Below, piece after piece: positions 17,443 through 25,629 of a DNA stretch of 44,284 nucleotides; position 1 is the first letter of the stretch; every line of letters starts with the position of its first letter. This stretch comes from JBAXGW01 sp037139195 (GTDB lineage Bacteria; Bacteroidota; Bacteroidia; Bacteroidales; JAHJDW01): assembly GCA_037139195.1 (NCBI GenBank), contig JBAXGW010000035.1, positions 1 through 44,284 of the forward strand. Direction: 5' to 3'. A program made the translations under genes and the position numbers. The notes beneath the pieces are model-generated. The model ran no database searches and was not told the DNA's origin. It worked only from the letters and a program-made list of their open reading frames with translations.

Positions 17443-17509
17443 TAAAATGATAATTATCTCTATTTGAAATAGAGTAAAAAGTCAAATTACTCTATTTGTA
17501 ATAGAGTAA
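17422..17509. promoter_or_regulatory. Three phased operator-like elements upstream of the DUF4143 ATPase
   Basis: CTCTATTTG occurs at 17425, 17458 and 17490, spaced 33 and 32 bp, about three helical turns. The second copy is a perfect 17-bp palindrome (CTCTATTTGAAATAGAG, 17458-17474). The third has perfect 10-bp arms, TTACTCTATT/AATAGAGTAA (17487-17509). The first is a half-site between -33 and -7 of the promoter. This arrangement suggests a dimeric repressor; none is encoded next to it. Confidence 0.65.
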
Positions 17510-17671
17510 ATAATGTGTTAAACAGATGAATAACAGCAATAAAGCATTTATAAAAGTAAAAATATGCTGGTTTATTTTATGTTTTGTTTGGCTGAGTTGT
17601 ACATATTAATATTTATCTTTTAAAAAATATAAATCAAACAAATACATTAATTTTGTTCATTCTTCAAAATG

Positions 17672-17701
17672 ACAAGTTTGGGAATTGAAATTACATGTTT
17701 G
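17672..17701. promoter_or_regulatory. Candidate LytTR-regulator binding site (paired direct repeats)
   Basis: ACAAGTTTG (17672-17680) and ACATGTTTG (17693-17701) are 9-bp direct repeats separated by 12 bp, the geometry known for AgrA/LytTR-type regulators. They end 11 bp upstream of the -33 box of the promoter that serves the LytS-LytTR operon, so autoregulation is plausible. Confidence 0.5.
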
Positions 17702-17712
17702 TCGGGAAGTGG

Positions 17713-17743
17713 TTTGATTAAATATAGGTAGAACTTAGTTTTG
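17713..17743 (+). promoter_or_regulatory. Promoter of the LytS-LytTR-phosphatase operon
   Basis: TTTG (17713-17716), a 19-bp spacer and TAGTTTTG (17736-17743) match the Bacteroidetes consensus. Confidence 0.6.
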
Positions 17744-17899
17744 CTTTACGGGAGTTCTAAAAATGTTTTTTTGTCGTTAGACTTCAATTTTAAAATACTC
17801 ACATACCAATGTATGCTGCGTTTTTAAAATCTGGTCTGCCTAAAAAAAAACTAATTTTTAAAAATCCCTCTTATGTTTAATCATTTAAAACTAAATAGT

Positions 17900-20245
17900 A
17901 TGAAAAAAGAAAATTTTAAAACAAATCTGATATTAATAATATTGTTTCTGTTTTCGGGAGTGGTTTTTGGGCAAAACTATGATGAAAAAGGCAATGTTTT
18001 GCCAGAGTACACAAAAACCTTTTCAGTAAAAGGAAAGACTCTTAAAGTTGAAATTCAAAACTACCCACTTTTTATTGGGGTTGATAATATAGTTAAAATT
18101 AGTTGTTCGGATGTCAATATGCTTAATAGAGCTTGTTTCACTGTAACATCTCATATTATGAAGGTTGATGGGTTTAGTGGAGAAAAAGTTTTTTCAATCA
18201 AGCCACTTGAGAATAAAATTGATATTTTTAGAATAAATACAGCAGATACAACCATTAATATCCCTCTCGAAGTAAGTGATTTGCCAATTCCAACCTTGTA
18301 TCTTGATGTTAATAATAAGTTTGTTTTAATTCGAAATAATCCGTCTAATTGGGAATTGAAAGCAGAATGTATGGGAATTCCATGTAAAATTAGAACTTTT
18401 GGAGTGATTGTTAAAAATAGTATTGATAATACAAATGGAATAACTCTTAATATGTCGAATAAAGCTGAAAGAGAATGGGGTGGAAAATTTTCTAACGAAC
18501 AAAAAAAAATAATTACTGGATTGGAAAATGGACATGATTTTTTTATTTCTTCTGCCATAGTTGAGATGCCTAATGGTTTGCTTAGAGAATTAGATACGAA
18601 AAAATTTAAAATTGTTCAGTCTGAATTGTTTTCTCAAGTTTGGGGTAATTTTAACAGAGATTTATCGAGTCCGTTAATGATTACTAAATTATATTCTGAT
18701 TTAAGGCTTAAAATTGAAGGAAATTACTCAAAACAGCAAATGGATTCTATTAATCTGTTTATTAATGAGATAAATCCATTGCTGAATGGGATAAATGTTA
18801 AACTTGTGGATTGTTTTCCGTCAGTTTTATTTACTCAACGTGAAAATTACTATTCAGCACCATATATGAAAGGAGAGTTTTTTTACCCTGAAGTGATGTT
18901 AAAAACAGAAGATGAGCTTTCCGTTAGTGATAATAGTAAAATTGATTTAGATAGATTGTTTAATCAAATTTTATGGAAGTTAGGCGTTTTGACAGATGAT
19001 AATGTTCAATTCAATAAACAATTCTTTTTGACCCCAATTTGCAAAGAGTATCTAATAAAGTTATACTCGAAAAATGGATTAGAGTTAATTCATAAAGAAT
19101 TAGAGTTGCAAAACCCCAAAGACTTTGAAAAAGATTATACCTTAATCGTAGTATCAATATCATTGATTTTATTCATGGTTTTCAAAGAGTTATTGGCATT
19201 AACAAGTTTGGGTAGAAACATCTTAAAAGGTAAAAAAGCGCTTTGGCTAAAATTAATTTTAACGATGTTGGTTTCTTTAATTCCACTTACTATAGTGCTT
19301 GTTATTCAGCATTTTAATGGAGTAGAAATGACAATGAAATACATCATAAACGCAAAATTATATTTCTTCGCATTTTCATTTATTATTGGAATTAAACTTT
19401 GGATTTTAGATAAAATTCAAGAAAGAATTAAAAGTTTTGCTGTGCGCTTACTTGTTGATTTTGTATTAGTTGTGTTTATTTTCTGGAGTGCGTATCAATT
19501 TATCTTTTTTGCAACGCATTTAGATTATGTTAGGTTTGAAATGCTTCACTGGGAATGGATTTATATTCCTTTAACAGTTGCTATTTATAGGATTTATAGT
19601 ATGTATAATCAGCGAAAAATTGATGAATTAATGCGTGAAAAAGAGTTGGAAGTTAGTAAACAAAAAGAATTGACTACCAAAGCAGAATTGTTGGCTTTGC
19701 AATCTCGCATAAATCCTCATTTTCTTTATAATTCCCTAAATTCTATTGCATCATTAGCTGCTGTTAATGCTAGTAAAACAGAACAAATGGCAGTGAATTT
19801 GGCTAAATTGTTTCGCTATAACTTAAACAAAGGCAATGAGTTAATGACTACCGTGAAACAAGAGTTAGAAATGGTAAAAGTTTTTCTGGATATTGAAAAA
19901 CAACGTTTTGGCGAAAGATTGGACTATCAGGTTGAAGTGCCTGAAGCGTTAATGAATTTGCAAATCCCCACTTTTTTGCTTCAACCACTTGTTGAAAACG
20001 CTATCAAACATGGAATTTCAAAAATAACTGAACGAGGAATAATAAAAATTAAAATTGAACAAGAAAATAATAATATCTTTATCAAAGTTTTTGATAATGG
20101 ACCATGCTTTGAAAATGAATTAATTACAGGTTATGGTTTGCAGAATATTTTTGATAAGTTAACTATGGTTTATAAAGAAAATTATACCATGCGATTTGTA
20201 AATGAGGATGATAAACATATTGAAATTAAACTAATAGTAAAATAA
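17900..20245 (+). CDS. LytS-type sensor histidine kinase with periplasmic domain
   Basis: The ATG at 17900 gives a clean signal peptide (NLILIILFLFSGVVFGQ), so I prefer it to an in-frame ATG nine codons earlier. About 380 residues of predicted periplasmic domain follow, starting with a beta-rich part (KVEIQNYPLFIGVDNIVKIS) that loosely recalls GldM-like modules. Next come four or so membrane helices from about residue 415 to 560, a short coiled coil, and the His_kinase domain of the LytS/YehU group with phospho-acceptor His607 in RINPHFLYNSLNS. A HATPase domain (LVENAIKHGI, GYGLQNI) ends the protein. The LytTR response regulator encoded next is its evident partner. The ligand is unknown. Confidence 0.9.
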   Translation: MKKENFKTNLILIILFLFSGVVFGQNYDEKGNVLPEYTKTFSVKGKTLKVEIQNYPLFIGVDNIVKISCSDVNMLNRACFTVTSHIMKVDGFSGEKVFSIKPLENKIDIFRINTADTTINIPLEVSDLPIPTLYLDVNNKFVLIRNNPSNWELKAECMGIPCKIRTFGVIVKNSIDNTNGITLNMSNKAEREWGGKFSNEQKKIITGLENGHDFFISSAIVEMPNGLLRELDTKKFKIVQSELFSQVWGNFNRDLSSPLMITKLYSDLRLKIEGNYSKQQMDSINLFINEINPLLNGINVKLVDCFPSVLFTQRENYYSAPYMKGEFFYPEVMLKTEDELSVSDNSKIDLDRLFNQILWKLGVLTDDNVQFNKQFFLTPICKEYLIKLYSKNGLELIHKELELQNPKDFEKDYTLIVVSISLILFMVFKELLALTSLGRNILKGKKALWLKLILTMLVSLIPLTIVLVIQHFNGVEMTMKYIINAKLYFFAFSFIIGIKLWILDKIQERIKSFAVRLLVDFVLVVFIFWSAYQFIFFATHLDYVRFEMLHWEWIYIPLTVAIYRIYSMYNQRKIDELMREKELEVSKQKELTTKAELLALQSRINPHFLYNSLNSIASLAAVNASKTEQMAVNLAKLFRYNLNKGNELMTTVKQELEMVKVFLDIEKQRFGERLDYQVEVPEALMNLQIPTFLLQPLVENAIKHGISKITERGIIKIKIEQENNNIFIKVFDNGPCFENELITGYGLQNIFDKLTMVYKENYTMRFVNEDDKHIEIKLIVK

Positions 20246-20249
20246 ATAA

Positions 20250-20290
20250 TTGCGTTTCTTGCGGTTAAATTTCACCGCAAGAAACACAAT
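20250..20290. repeat. Hairpin repeat between kinase and regulator genes
   Basis: GTTTCTTGCGGT (20254-20265) and ACCGCAAGAAAC (20274-20285) are perfect 12-bp arms around an 8-base loop, extended by near-complementary TTGCG/CACAA. From memory it resembles an intergenic palindrome common in Bacteroidetes. There is no T run, so it is not a typical terminator; it could stabilise or attenuate the operon mRNA. Confidence 0.65.
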
Positions 20291-20327
20291 AACTTTGCAA
20301 GGTTCGGATAGTAAAACGAAAAAAAAC

Positions 20328-21086
20328 ATGAAATTTCCATATAAAACAATACTTGTTGATGATGAAGAATTGGCTCGTGAACGACTTAAACGCTTGCTCA
20401 CAAGCTTTTCGGAATATATTGAAATAATAGGAGAGGCAGTTGATGGAAATCAAGCCGAAAAGCAAATTGAAGCTTTAAAACCTGATTTAGTTTTTCTTGA
20501 TATTCAAATGCCAGGAAAAAATATTTTCGAGGTGTTAAAAGATTTAAAACATAAACCAATTATAGTTTTCTGCACTGCTTACGACCAATTTGCCTTAAAA
20601 GCATTTGAAAGTTTTTCATTAGATTATATATTGAAACCAGTTGAAATTGATCGTATTAATCAAACAATTGAAAAGCTTAAACGGGTTTCGGGAACATCAA
20701 ATCTAGATTTTATCATTCAACATTTGAGCGAATTACAGCAGCCAAAACCCAAAATGCAATCAATTTCTCACAAAGTTGGGGACAGAATAGTGTTGGTTAA
20801 AACTGAAGAAATAACCTTTTTAAATGCGGATAATAAATATGTTAATTTCTATAATGCAAATTGTAAGGAATATATAACTGAGCATCCGCTTAAGGTCTTA
20901 GAAGAAAAATTACCCGATCAATTTATTAGAGTTTCAAAATCTCATATAATAAATATTAGCTTTGTTAAAGAAATTCAGCGATATTTTAGAGGTAAGTTTC
21001 TTATTACAATTGATGATAGAAACAGAACTAAAATTACAACAGGTAGTTCTTTTCAAGAATTAATAAAAACTAAATTTGATTTATAA
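20328..21086 (+). CDS. LytTR-family response regulator
   Basis: The N-terminal receiver domain begins KTILVDDEELARERL and carries the phosphorylatable Asp58 in VFLDIQMPG, with the switch Thr in CTAYDQFA and Lys in LDYILKPV. The C-terminal LytTR DNA-binding domain (from about residue 150: DRIVLVKTEEITFLNADNKY, then RVSKSHIINISFVKEI) is complete. I start at the ATG at 20328 (252 residues), where the receiver fold begins. The longer frame from a TTG at 20250 would read through the hairpin repeat. It follows the LytS-type kinase and is probably cotranscribed with it. A paired repeat upstream of the operon is a candidate target. Confidence 0.94.
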   Translation: MKFPYKTILVDDEELARERLKRLLTSFSEYIEIIGEAVDGNQAEKQIEALKPDLVFLDIQMPGKNIFEVLKDLKHKPIIVFCTAYDQFALKAFESFSLDYILKPVEIDRINQTIEKLKRVSGTSNLDFIIQHLSELQQPKPKMQSISHKVGDRIVLVKTEEITFLNADNKYVNFYNANCKEYITEHPLKVLEEKLPDQFIRVSKSHIINISFVKEIQRYFRGKFLITIDDRNRTKITTGSSFQELIKTKFDL

Positions 21087-21091
21087 ATAAT

Positions 21092-21655
21092 ATGGAAATC
21101 TACCTTATTCGTCATACAAAACCAAATATTCCAGAAGGAGTTTGCTACGGAAGCACTGATATGGAATTAATTGAAAATAGCAATTCTCAATTTGAAAAAA
21201 TAAAAACAAGTTTAAATATTGATGAGAGTTTTGTTTTTTATTCGAGCCCACTGAAAAGATGTAGTTTAATGGCTAAATATCTTAGTAACGACAATTTTAT
21301 AATTGACAATAGACTTAAGGAAATAAGTTTTGGCAAATGGGAAGAAACACCTTGGGTTGAATTGCCTTTAGATGAGTTTGAAAAGTGGAGTTCGGATTTT
21401 GTAAATAACCCAACGCCTGGAAACGAATCTTTTATTGAACTTCAAAATAGAGTAGTTGAGTTTTACAACGAAGTTTTAAAATTGAAACATGATAAAATTG
21501 TAATAGTCAGCCACGCTGGAAATATCAGGGCGCTAATATCTTATATTTTAGCAATGCCACTTACACATGCATTTAGGTTAGAAATTTCATTAGGAGGTGT
21601 AACAAAAATTAATGCAAATGAGATAGTTGCAACAGTGGAGTATATTAACAATTGA
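21092..21655 (+). CDS. Histidine phosphatase family protein (alpha-ribazole phosphatase-like)
   Basis: This is a branch-1 histidine phosphatase with LIRHTKP at the N-terminus (His8 as phospho-acceptor), SSPLKRC as the second basic motif, the acid segment SFGKWEE, and the closing VSHAGNIRAL. The segment GVCYGSTDMEL is typical of alpha-ribazole-phosphate phosphatase (CobC), which acts late in cobalamin nucleotide-loop assembly. At 187 residues it fits that group. No cobalamin genes are near, so the substrate is uncertain. It begins five bases after the response-regulator stop and is likely the third gene of that operon. Confidence 0.8.
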   Translation: MEIYLIRHTKPNIPEGVCYGSTDMELIENSNSQFEKIKTSLNIDESFVFYSSPLKRCSLMAKYLSNDNFIIDNRLKEISFGKWEETPWVELPLDEFEKWSSDFVNNPTPGNESFIELQNRVVEFYNEVLKLKHDKIVIVSHAGNIRALISYILAMPLTHAFRLEISLGGVTKINANEIVATVEYINN

Positions 21656-21661
21656 ATACGC

Positions 21662-22120
21662 TTAAAAAAAATATTTATAATCATTTTTGTAAAATGTAAA
21701 TGTTTCAGTAACATGAAATAAAGCAGGTTTTAAACCACTTAATTTCATTTGCCAATTAGGACGAATGTCTCCTTCATAATGGTTTAGTTTAACAATATTA
21801 GTATCTACTTTATGCGGATATTCGATAATGTCAAAAGTGTTAAATTGACTGATTTTTAGTTTTTTGTCGTTTGCTCTAGCATGCCCTTCATAGGATATTG
21901 TGCCGCCTGTTCCAAAGATAAATACGTCATATTCTGTATCGCTATTTGAAAATGCAATTTCTAAACTTGCTTTACTTCCACAATCACTATATCCAGTCCA
22001 AGAACCACAAAATTCAGGTCTTTCATTATCAACTTTCTTTTTACAAGCATATAACGAAAGTAATAGAATGCTTAAAAACAATGTTTTTTTTATATTTTTT
22101 GTTGTTAAATTGATTTTCAT
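21662..22120 (-). CDS. Small lipoprotein of unknown function
   Basis: A lipoprotein signal peptide ends in LLLSLYACKKK, with the lipobox Cys as the first mature residue at about position 26. The mature part of about 125 residues is rich in beta-type sequence (SYEGHARANDKKLKISQF), and I recognise no domain. It ends in KNDYKYFF. Its ATG overlaps the stop of the J-domain gene (TAATG), which points to translational coupling and perhaps a shared job at the envelope. Confidence 0.75.
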   Translation of the reverse strand: MKINLTTKNIKKTLFLSILLLSLYACKKKVDNERPEFCGSWTGYSDCGSKASLEIAFSNSDTEYDVFIFGTGGTISYEGHARANDKKLKISQFNTFDIIEYPHKVDTNIVKLNHYEGDIRPNWQMKLSGLKPALFHVTETFTFYKNDYKYFF

Positions 22121-23139
22121 TAAAAAAACTTGTAATTCTTCATAACTCTAATTCCAAATAATCCTTCTTCAAAAGTATAGTTAATATACTCGGCATAAAG
22201 CATTTGGTCAATATCTCTAAACACTCTAATTCCTGGATATTGCGAATATTTATTGTCTTTTAAAAATATATAAGTCGACTTTTGAGTGTTTTCGTCGCAA
22301 GCAAATACATAAGTTTCGGATTTTGGATTATTACTGAATTTATAATTAGCTAGCAATAACATGTTTATTATTAATGGTATTATGCAAAATGCTATATAAT
22401 ACCTACATTTTTTTTGAGCACTAAATTTGGAAAACATAATATCAAAACCCATATATGCGCTTGATGATAAAATATATACAGAAATAAGTGAAAAAAGCGG
22501 AATCATTGTTTGCAATCCAATCCTAATAAAAATAAAAATGTTTATTAAAGAAAAAATAACTAGTGAAAAATAGTTTGATTTGAAAATTTGGTAAAAGGAT
22601 TTTCCTAAGCTAGAAAAGTTGAAATTCATTTGTTTAATGTATGTCAACGTAATAGGTGCTGTAGCTGCAACAATTATTAATGCAATTAAAATACCATCCC
22701 ATTTAGATATTAAATATCCAAAAACAGGTAAAAAAAACACAACACCTAATGCAATAATATAAATGAAATGGTCGAAAATTGTGTTTAAAGAAGTTATATT
22801 TTTGTAGTATTCAGTTTTTATAAATTCCTGATAACGCATTCTGGCATATTGTTGAGCTTGTGCTCTTGCTTTTTCTCTAGCCTCGTTTTGTTTGTTGTCA
22901 TAACTGCCTTTAGGATAATACTTTGAACGCTGCGATTTACTTGTGTTTGGATTTGCTTTTAACTCTTTTAAATATTCGTAAGCCTCGGTGAGAATAATAA
23001 ACTGTTCGTGAGCATTAGGACTAGGATTTCTGTCGGGATGATATATTTTTGCTTTTTCTCGATATGCTTGTTTTAATTCATCGATAGTAGAATTTTGGTT
23101 AATTCCCAGAATCAAATAATATTTATCGAGTAATTCCAT
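22120..23139 (-). CDS. Membrane-anchored J-domain protein
   Basis: Residues 1-65 form a J domain: YYLILGINQNSTIDELKQAY, HPD at 34-36 (the motif that stimulates Hsp70 ATPase), then FIILTEAYEYL. A Lys/Arg-rich linker follows. From about residue 120 there are five or six hydrophobic segments (FIYIIALGVVFFLPVFGYLI, ILIALIIVAATAPITL, FSLVIFSLINIFIFI and others). It lacks the Gly/Phe, zinc-finger and C-terminal domains of DnaJ. It probably recruits DnaK to the inner membrane, but the client is unknown. A -7-like box TATATTTG lies at 23203-23196 upstream. Its stop overlaps the start of the following lipoprotein gene. Confidence 0.85.
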   Translation of the reverse strand: MELLDKYYLILGINQNSTIDELKQAYREKAKIYHPDRNPSPNAHEQFIILTEAYEYLKELKANPNTSKSQRSKYYPKGSYDNKQNEAREKARAQAQQYARMRYQEFIKTEYYKNITSLNTIFDHFIYIIALGVVFFLPVFGYLISKWDGILIALIIVAATAPITLTYIKQMNFNFSSLGKSFYQIFKSNYFSLVIFSLINIFIFIRIGLQTMIPLFSLISVYILSSSAYMGFDIMFSKFSAQKKCRYYIAFCIIPLIINMLLLANYKFSNNPKSETYVFACDENTQKSTYIFLKDNKYSQYPGIRVFRDIDQMLYAEYINYTFEEGLFGIRVMKNYKFF

Positions 23140-23269
23140 TATCCGTTATGCAATTTAATAAACTGGGTGTTTATGGTTATCATTGTGTTTGAAGGCAAAT
23201 ATATCAAAAAGAATTGAAATAAAAAAAAGCATACAAATCAACGAAAGCGAAAGCTAGCGATATCATTAT

Positions 23270-23950
23270 TTATATGCAACTGCTCTTTATTTTTAATGGT
23301 TTTAATACTGTGTCTTTCTCGCTTTTTGCTTCAAACCAATCATAATAGTCAATATACATCCATTTGTTTTTCCTTAATTCTAGAAATCCTTTTATTCCAT
23401 TTGAATACGGTTTTGAATTTTCATCGTATTCAAATGCATCTCTATGAATTATAAAATATTTCAATTCAATCCATTTATTATCACATAAAGAGTATATATG
23501 ACATGTGCAAATATTTGTAAAAGTGCAGTGGTCAACTACAAGTGCAATTTCATCTTTTTTATCGTTGTTGTTGTCTCCAATATTTATCAAACAAAAAAGT
23601 CCTTGTCCAGAACCTAAATGCAAAGTATCACATTTTCTATTGATTAACGATAAAATCAAATCGGATTCAATGCTATCAAAATACCTTGCTAAAGAATCCC
23701 ATTCGCTATAATTTGGAATACTGTCAATAGGCATCTTGTTTAATCCGCTTATATTATTTTCAACAAGAGTATCTTTTTTTCCATCGCCGTCAAAGTCTCC
23801 AGTTACTGATAATTTATTAAGATGAACGAATTTTAATTCAGCTTTGTTAATCTTTAAAGTGTCAGATGTTGTATTATTATTTTTTATGCTGTCAACGTTA
23901 GTACAACCATATATGAAAATATAAACTAAAAAAATATAAGCATGTTTCAT
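23270..23950 (-). CDS. Putative lipoprotein with calcium-loop-like repeats
   Basis: The N-terminal stretch KHAYIFLVYIFIYGCTN is a short lipoprotein signal with Cys at about residue 16. The mature part contains two Asp-rich loops, GDFDGDGKKDTL near residue 52 and GDNNNDKKDEIAL near 125, which look like the calcium-binding loops of FG-GAP/VCBS-type repeats. Four or more cysteines in the second half (CTFTNICTCHIYSLC) may form disulfides. Its function is unknown. It starts 32 bp after the Rrf2 regulator stop on the same strand, so the two may be cotranscribed. Confidence 0.75.
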   Translation of the reverse strand: MKHAYIFLVYIFIYGCTNVDSIKNNNTTSDTLKINKAELKFVHLNKLSVTGDFDGDGKKDTLVENNISGLNKMPIDSIPNYSEWDSLARYFDSIESDLILSLINRKCDTLHLGSGQGLFCLINIGDNNNDKKDEIALVVDHCTFTNICTCHIYSLCDNKWIELKYFIIHRDAFEYDENSKPYSNGIKGFLELRKNKWMYIDYYDWFEAKSEKDTVLKPLKIKSSCI

Positions 23951-23982
23951 AAATAGTTTGCTGAAAAATGAATCGAACGATT

Positions 23983-24384
23983 CTAAATTAAATCCTGAAA
24001 GGTAGATTTTTCTAATTTATCAGAAACATAATCTCGAATATCGGTAAAAATATTTATCAATTTTTGATTTTGTTCTATCGGACTGTTTTCATAAAAATAT
24101 TTGCTCACCGATTCAACAGGAGCAAGAGCTCCATCCATTAAACGTAATATTTCAGCTATTGTAATTTGACTGGCTTCTTTGTTTAAACGGTAGCCACCTT
24201 CCGAACCTTTTTTGCTTTTTATGTATCCCGAATTTTTCAAAGATACAAGTATTTGTTCAAGAAATTTTTTAGGAATACTTTTTCTATTACAAATATCCAC
24301 AATTTTAATCCATTCTTTATCAGAGTTTTCACACAAATCAATAAGTGCTAAACAGGCATATTCACTTTTCTTTGATAATTTCAT
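23983..24384 (-). CDS. Rrf2-family transcriptional regulator
   Basis: This 133-residue winged-helix protein opens MKLSKKSEYACLALIDL, with the family wing SKKGSEGGYRLNK followed by ITIAEILRLMDG. The region where IscR and NsrR hold their three iron-sulfur cysteines (about residues 90-106, here ALAPVESVSKYFYENSP) has none. It is therefore more like the cluster-free members such as CymR, which sense through partner proteins or other signals. A canonical promoter sits 28 bp upstream, and autoregulation is common in the family. The target genes are unknown. Confidence 0.92.
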   Translation of the reverse strand: MKLSKKSEYACLALIDLCENSDKEWIKIVDICNRKSIPKKFLEQILVSLKNSGYIKSKKGSEGGYRLNKEASQITIAEILRLMDGALAPVESVSKYFYENSPIEQNQKLINIFTDIRDYVSDKLEKSTFQDLI

Positions 24385-24412
24385 GTTTTTTTTGTGTATT
24401 TTTATTGCACTA

Positions 24413-24443
24413 CAAATTTAGATTTTTTTTCACTACCAACCAA
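24413..24443 (-). promoter_or_regulatory. Promoter of the Rrf2 gene
   Basis: Minus-strand TTGG (24443-24440), a 19-bp spacer and TAAATTTG (24420-24413) fit the Bacteroidetes consensus. In the same gap, a 9-bp-arm inverted repeat TTTATTTTA/TAAAATAAA (24470-24494) lies between this promoter and porQ. Confidence 0.55.
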
Positions 24444-24537
24444 GTCTATAATTATTTAATAAGATTGATTTTATTTTATTTAATATAAAATAAATATTGT
24501 TTCTTAGCGTTATGAATACGTTTTAAAAAGAAAAAAC

Positions 24538-25587
24538 ATGAGAATTAAAATTGCAATTTTTTCTTGCATAGTATTTAATATTACAGTTGTTTTTGCTCAA
24601 TCGGGCGGAAAATCAATTTACGAGTTTTTAAACGTTCCTACAAATGCCAGAGCAGTTAGTTTGGGTGGGTTTGCCTCTGCAATTGCCGATTCAGATGTTC
24701 TTGTTTCTACTTATAATCCTGCTTATATTGATGAGGGTTTACTAGGAAAACTAGGTTTAAGCTATATGGATTATTTTGGAGATATGAAAATGACTACTGC
24801 TGCTTATGCGTTTAAAGTTAAAAAGTTTGGAGTTATTCTTCCTTCTATACAATATTTTAGTTATGGAAAGTTCACAGAAACAGATGAATACAACAACACT
24901 CTAGGCGAATTTAATCCTTATGATGTAGCTATAAATTTTGGAGCATCAAAAAAACTAGCTAACCTTTTAACAGGAGGAGTTAATTTGAAATTTATTCATT
25001 CTAATATGTATCAATGGAAATCATTTGGAGTTGGTGCTGATGCATCCATTAGTTATTACAATCCGGATAAAAAATTTGCAGCTTGCTTCATGTTGCGAAA
25101 TGTAGGTACACAAATAAAAAAATACAGAAAAGACAATGTGGAACCTTTCCCAACTGATGTTCAGCTTGGTATCTCTAAAAAACTAGCAAAAGCACCTTTC
25201 CGATTAATGGTAAATGCTTATAATTTAAACACATGGGATCTTCAATATGAAAACCCAAATTTTCCAAAGCAAACAGTAGACCCATTAACTGGAGATACTA
25301 TCAAAGAGAACAAATGGGAGGGATATGCCGATAATTTTATGCGACATATTGCATTAGGACTTGAATTTGTTCCTTCAAGAAATTTCAATGTTAGAGTTGG
25401 GTATAATTATAAAATTAGACAAGAAATGAAAGTTGCCACAAAAACAGCAATGGTTGGTTTTTCTTGGGGTTTTGGAGTTCGTGTTAATAGGTTTTACCTT
25501 TCTTATGGAAGAGGGATTCAGCATTTATCTGGAGCGAAAAATGTATTTACTATTTCAACAAACATTAATGATTTTATAAAAAGTTAA
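24538..25587 (+). CDS. porQ: Type IX secretion system protein PorQ
   Basis: PorQ is an outer-membrane beta-barrel of the type IX secretion attachment machinery (with PorU, PorV and PorZ) that processes sorting-domain cargo at the cell surface. The signal peptide IAIFSCIVFNITVVFAQ is followed by GGKSIYEFLNVPTNARAVSL, the typical PorQ opening, then STYNPAYID. The rest is alternating beta-strand sequence ending in a barrel-like strand (FTISTNINDFIKS). At 349 residues it is close to the family length. The neighbour downstream encodes a protein with a type IX sorting domain, which supports the call. The related PorV is longer and lacks this opening. Confidence 0.85.
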   Translation: MRIKIAIFSCIVFNITVVFAQSGGKSIYEFLNVPTNARAVSLGGFASAIADSDVLVSTYNPAYIDEGLLGKLGLSYMDYFGDMKMTTAAYAFKVKKFGVILPSIQYFSYGKFTETDEYNNTLGEFNPYDVAINFGASKKLANLLTGGVNLKFIHSNMYQWKSFGVGADASISYYNPDKKFAACFMLRNVGTQIKKYRKDNVEPFPTDVQLGISKKLAKAPFRLMVNAYNLNTWDLQYENPNFPKQTVDPLTGDTIKENKWEGYADNFMRHIALGLEFVPSRNFNVRVGYNYKIRQEMKVATKTAMVGFSWGFGVRVNRFYLSYGRGIQHLSGAKNVFTISTNINDFIKS

Positions 25588-25629
25588 CATAGTTATTTGC
25601 TTGTTTTTTTGTATGTTTGAAAAAAAAAC

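Larger units (their letters stand above)
17510..17899. other. 390-bp intergenic region with LytTR-type site, promoter and structured leader
   Basis: No gene is seen. Besides the candidate LytTR site and promoter listed separately, the leader region holds CATAC-caat-GTATG (17802-17815) enclosed by ATTTTAAAA (17787-17795) and TTTTAAAAT (17822-17830), which could fold in a transcript starting near 17750. The leader of about 150 nt is unusually long for this window. Confidence 0.45.

Noticed and set aside
20250..20327. Longer N-terminus for the LytTR regulator from TTG
   Set aside because: The extra 26 residues come from the hairpin repeat, and the receiver fold begins at the ATG at 20328.
23983..24384. 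IscR/NsrR identity for the Rrf2 protein
   Set aside because: No cysteines occur in the region that binds the iron-sulfur cluster.
25612..25619. Separate promoter for the type IX cargo gene (TATGTTTG)
   Set aside because: No -33 element lies at 19-21 bp and the box is only ten bases from the ATG; cotranscription with porQ is simpler.
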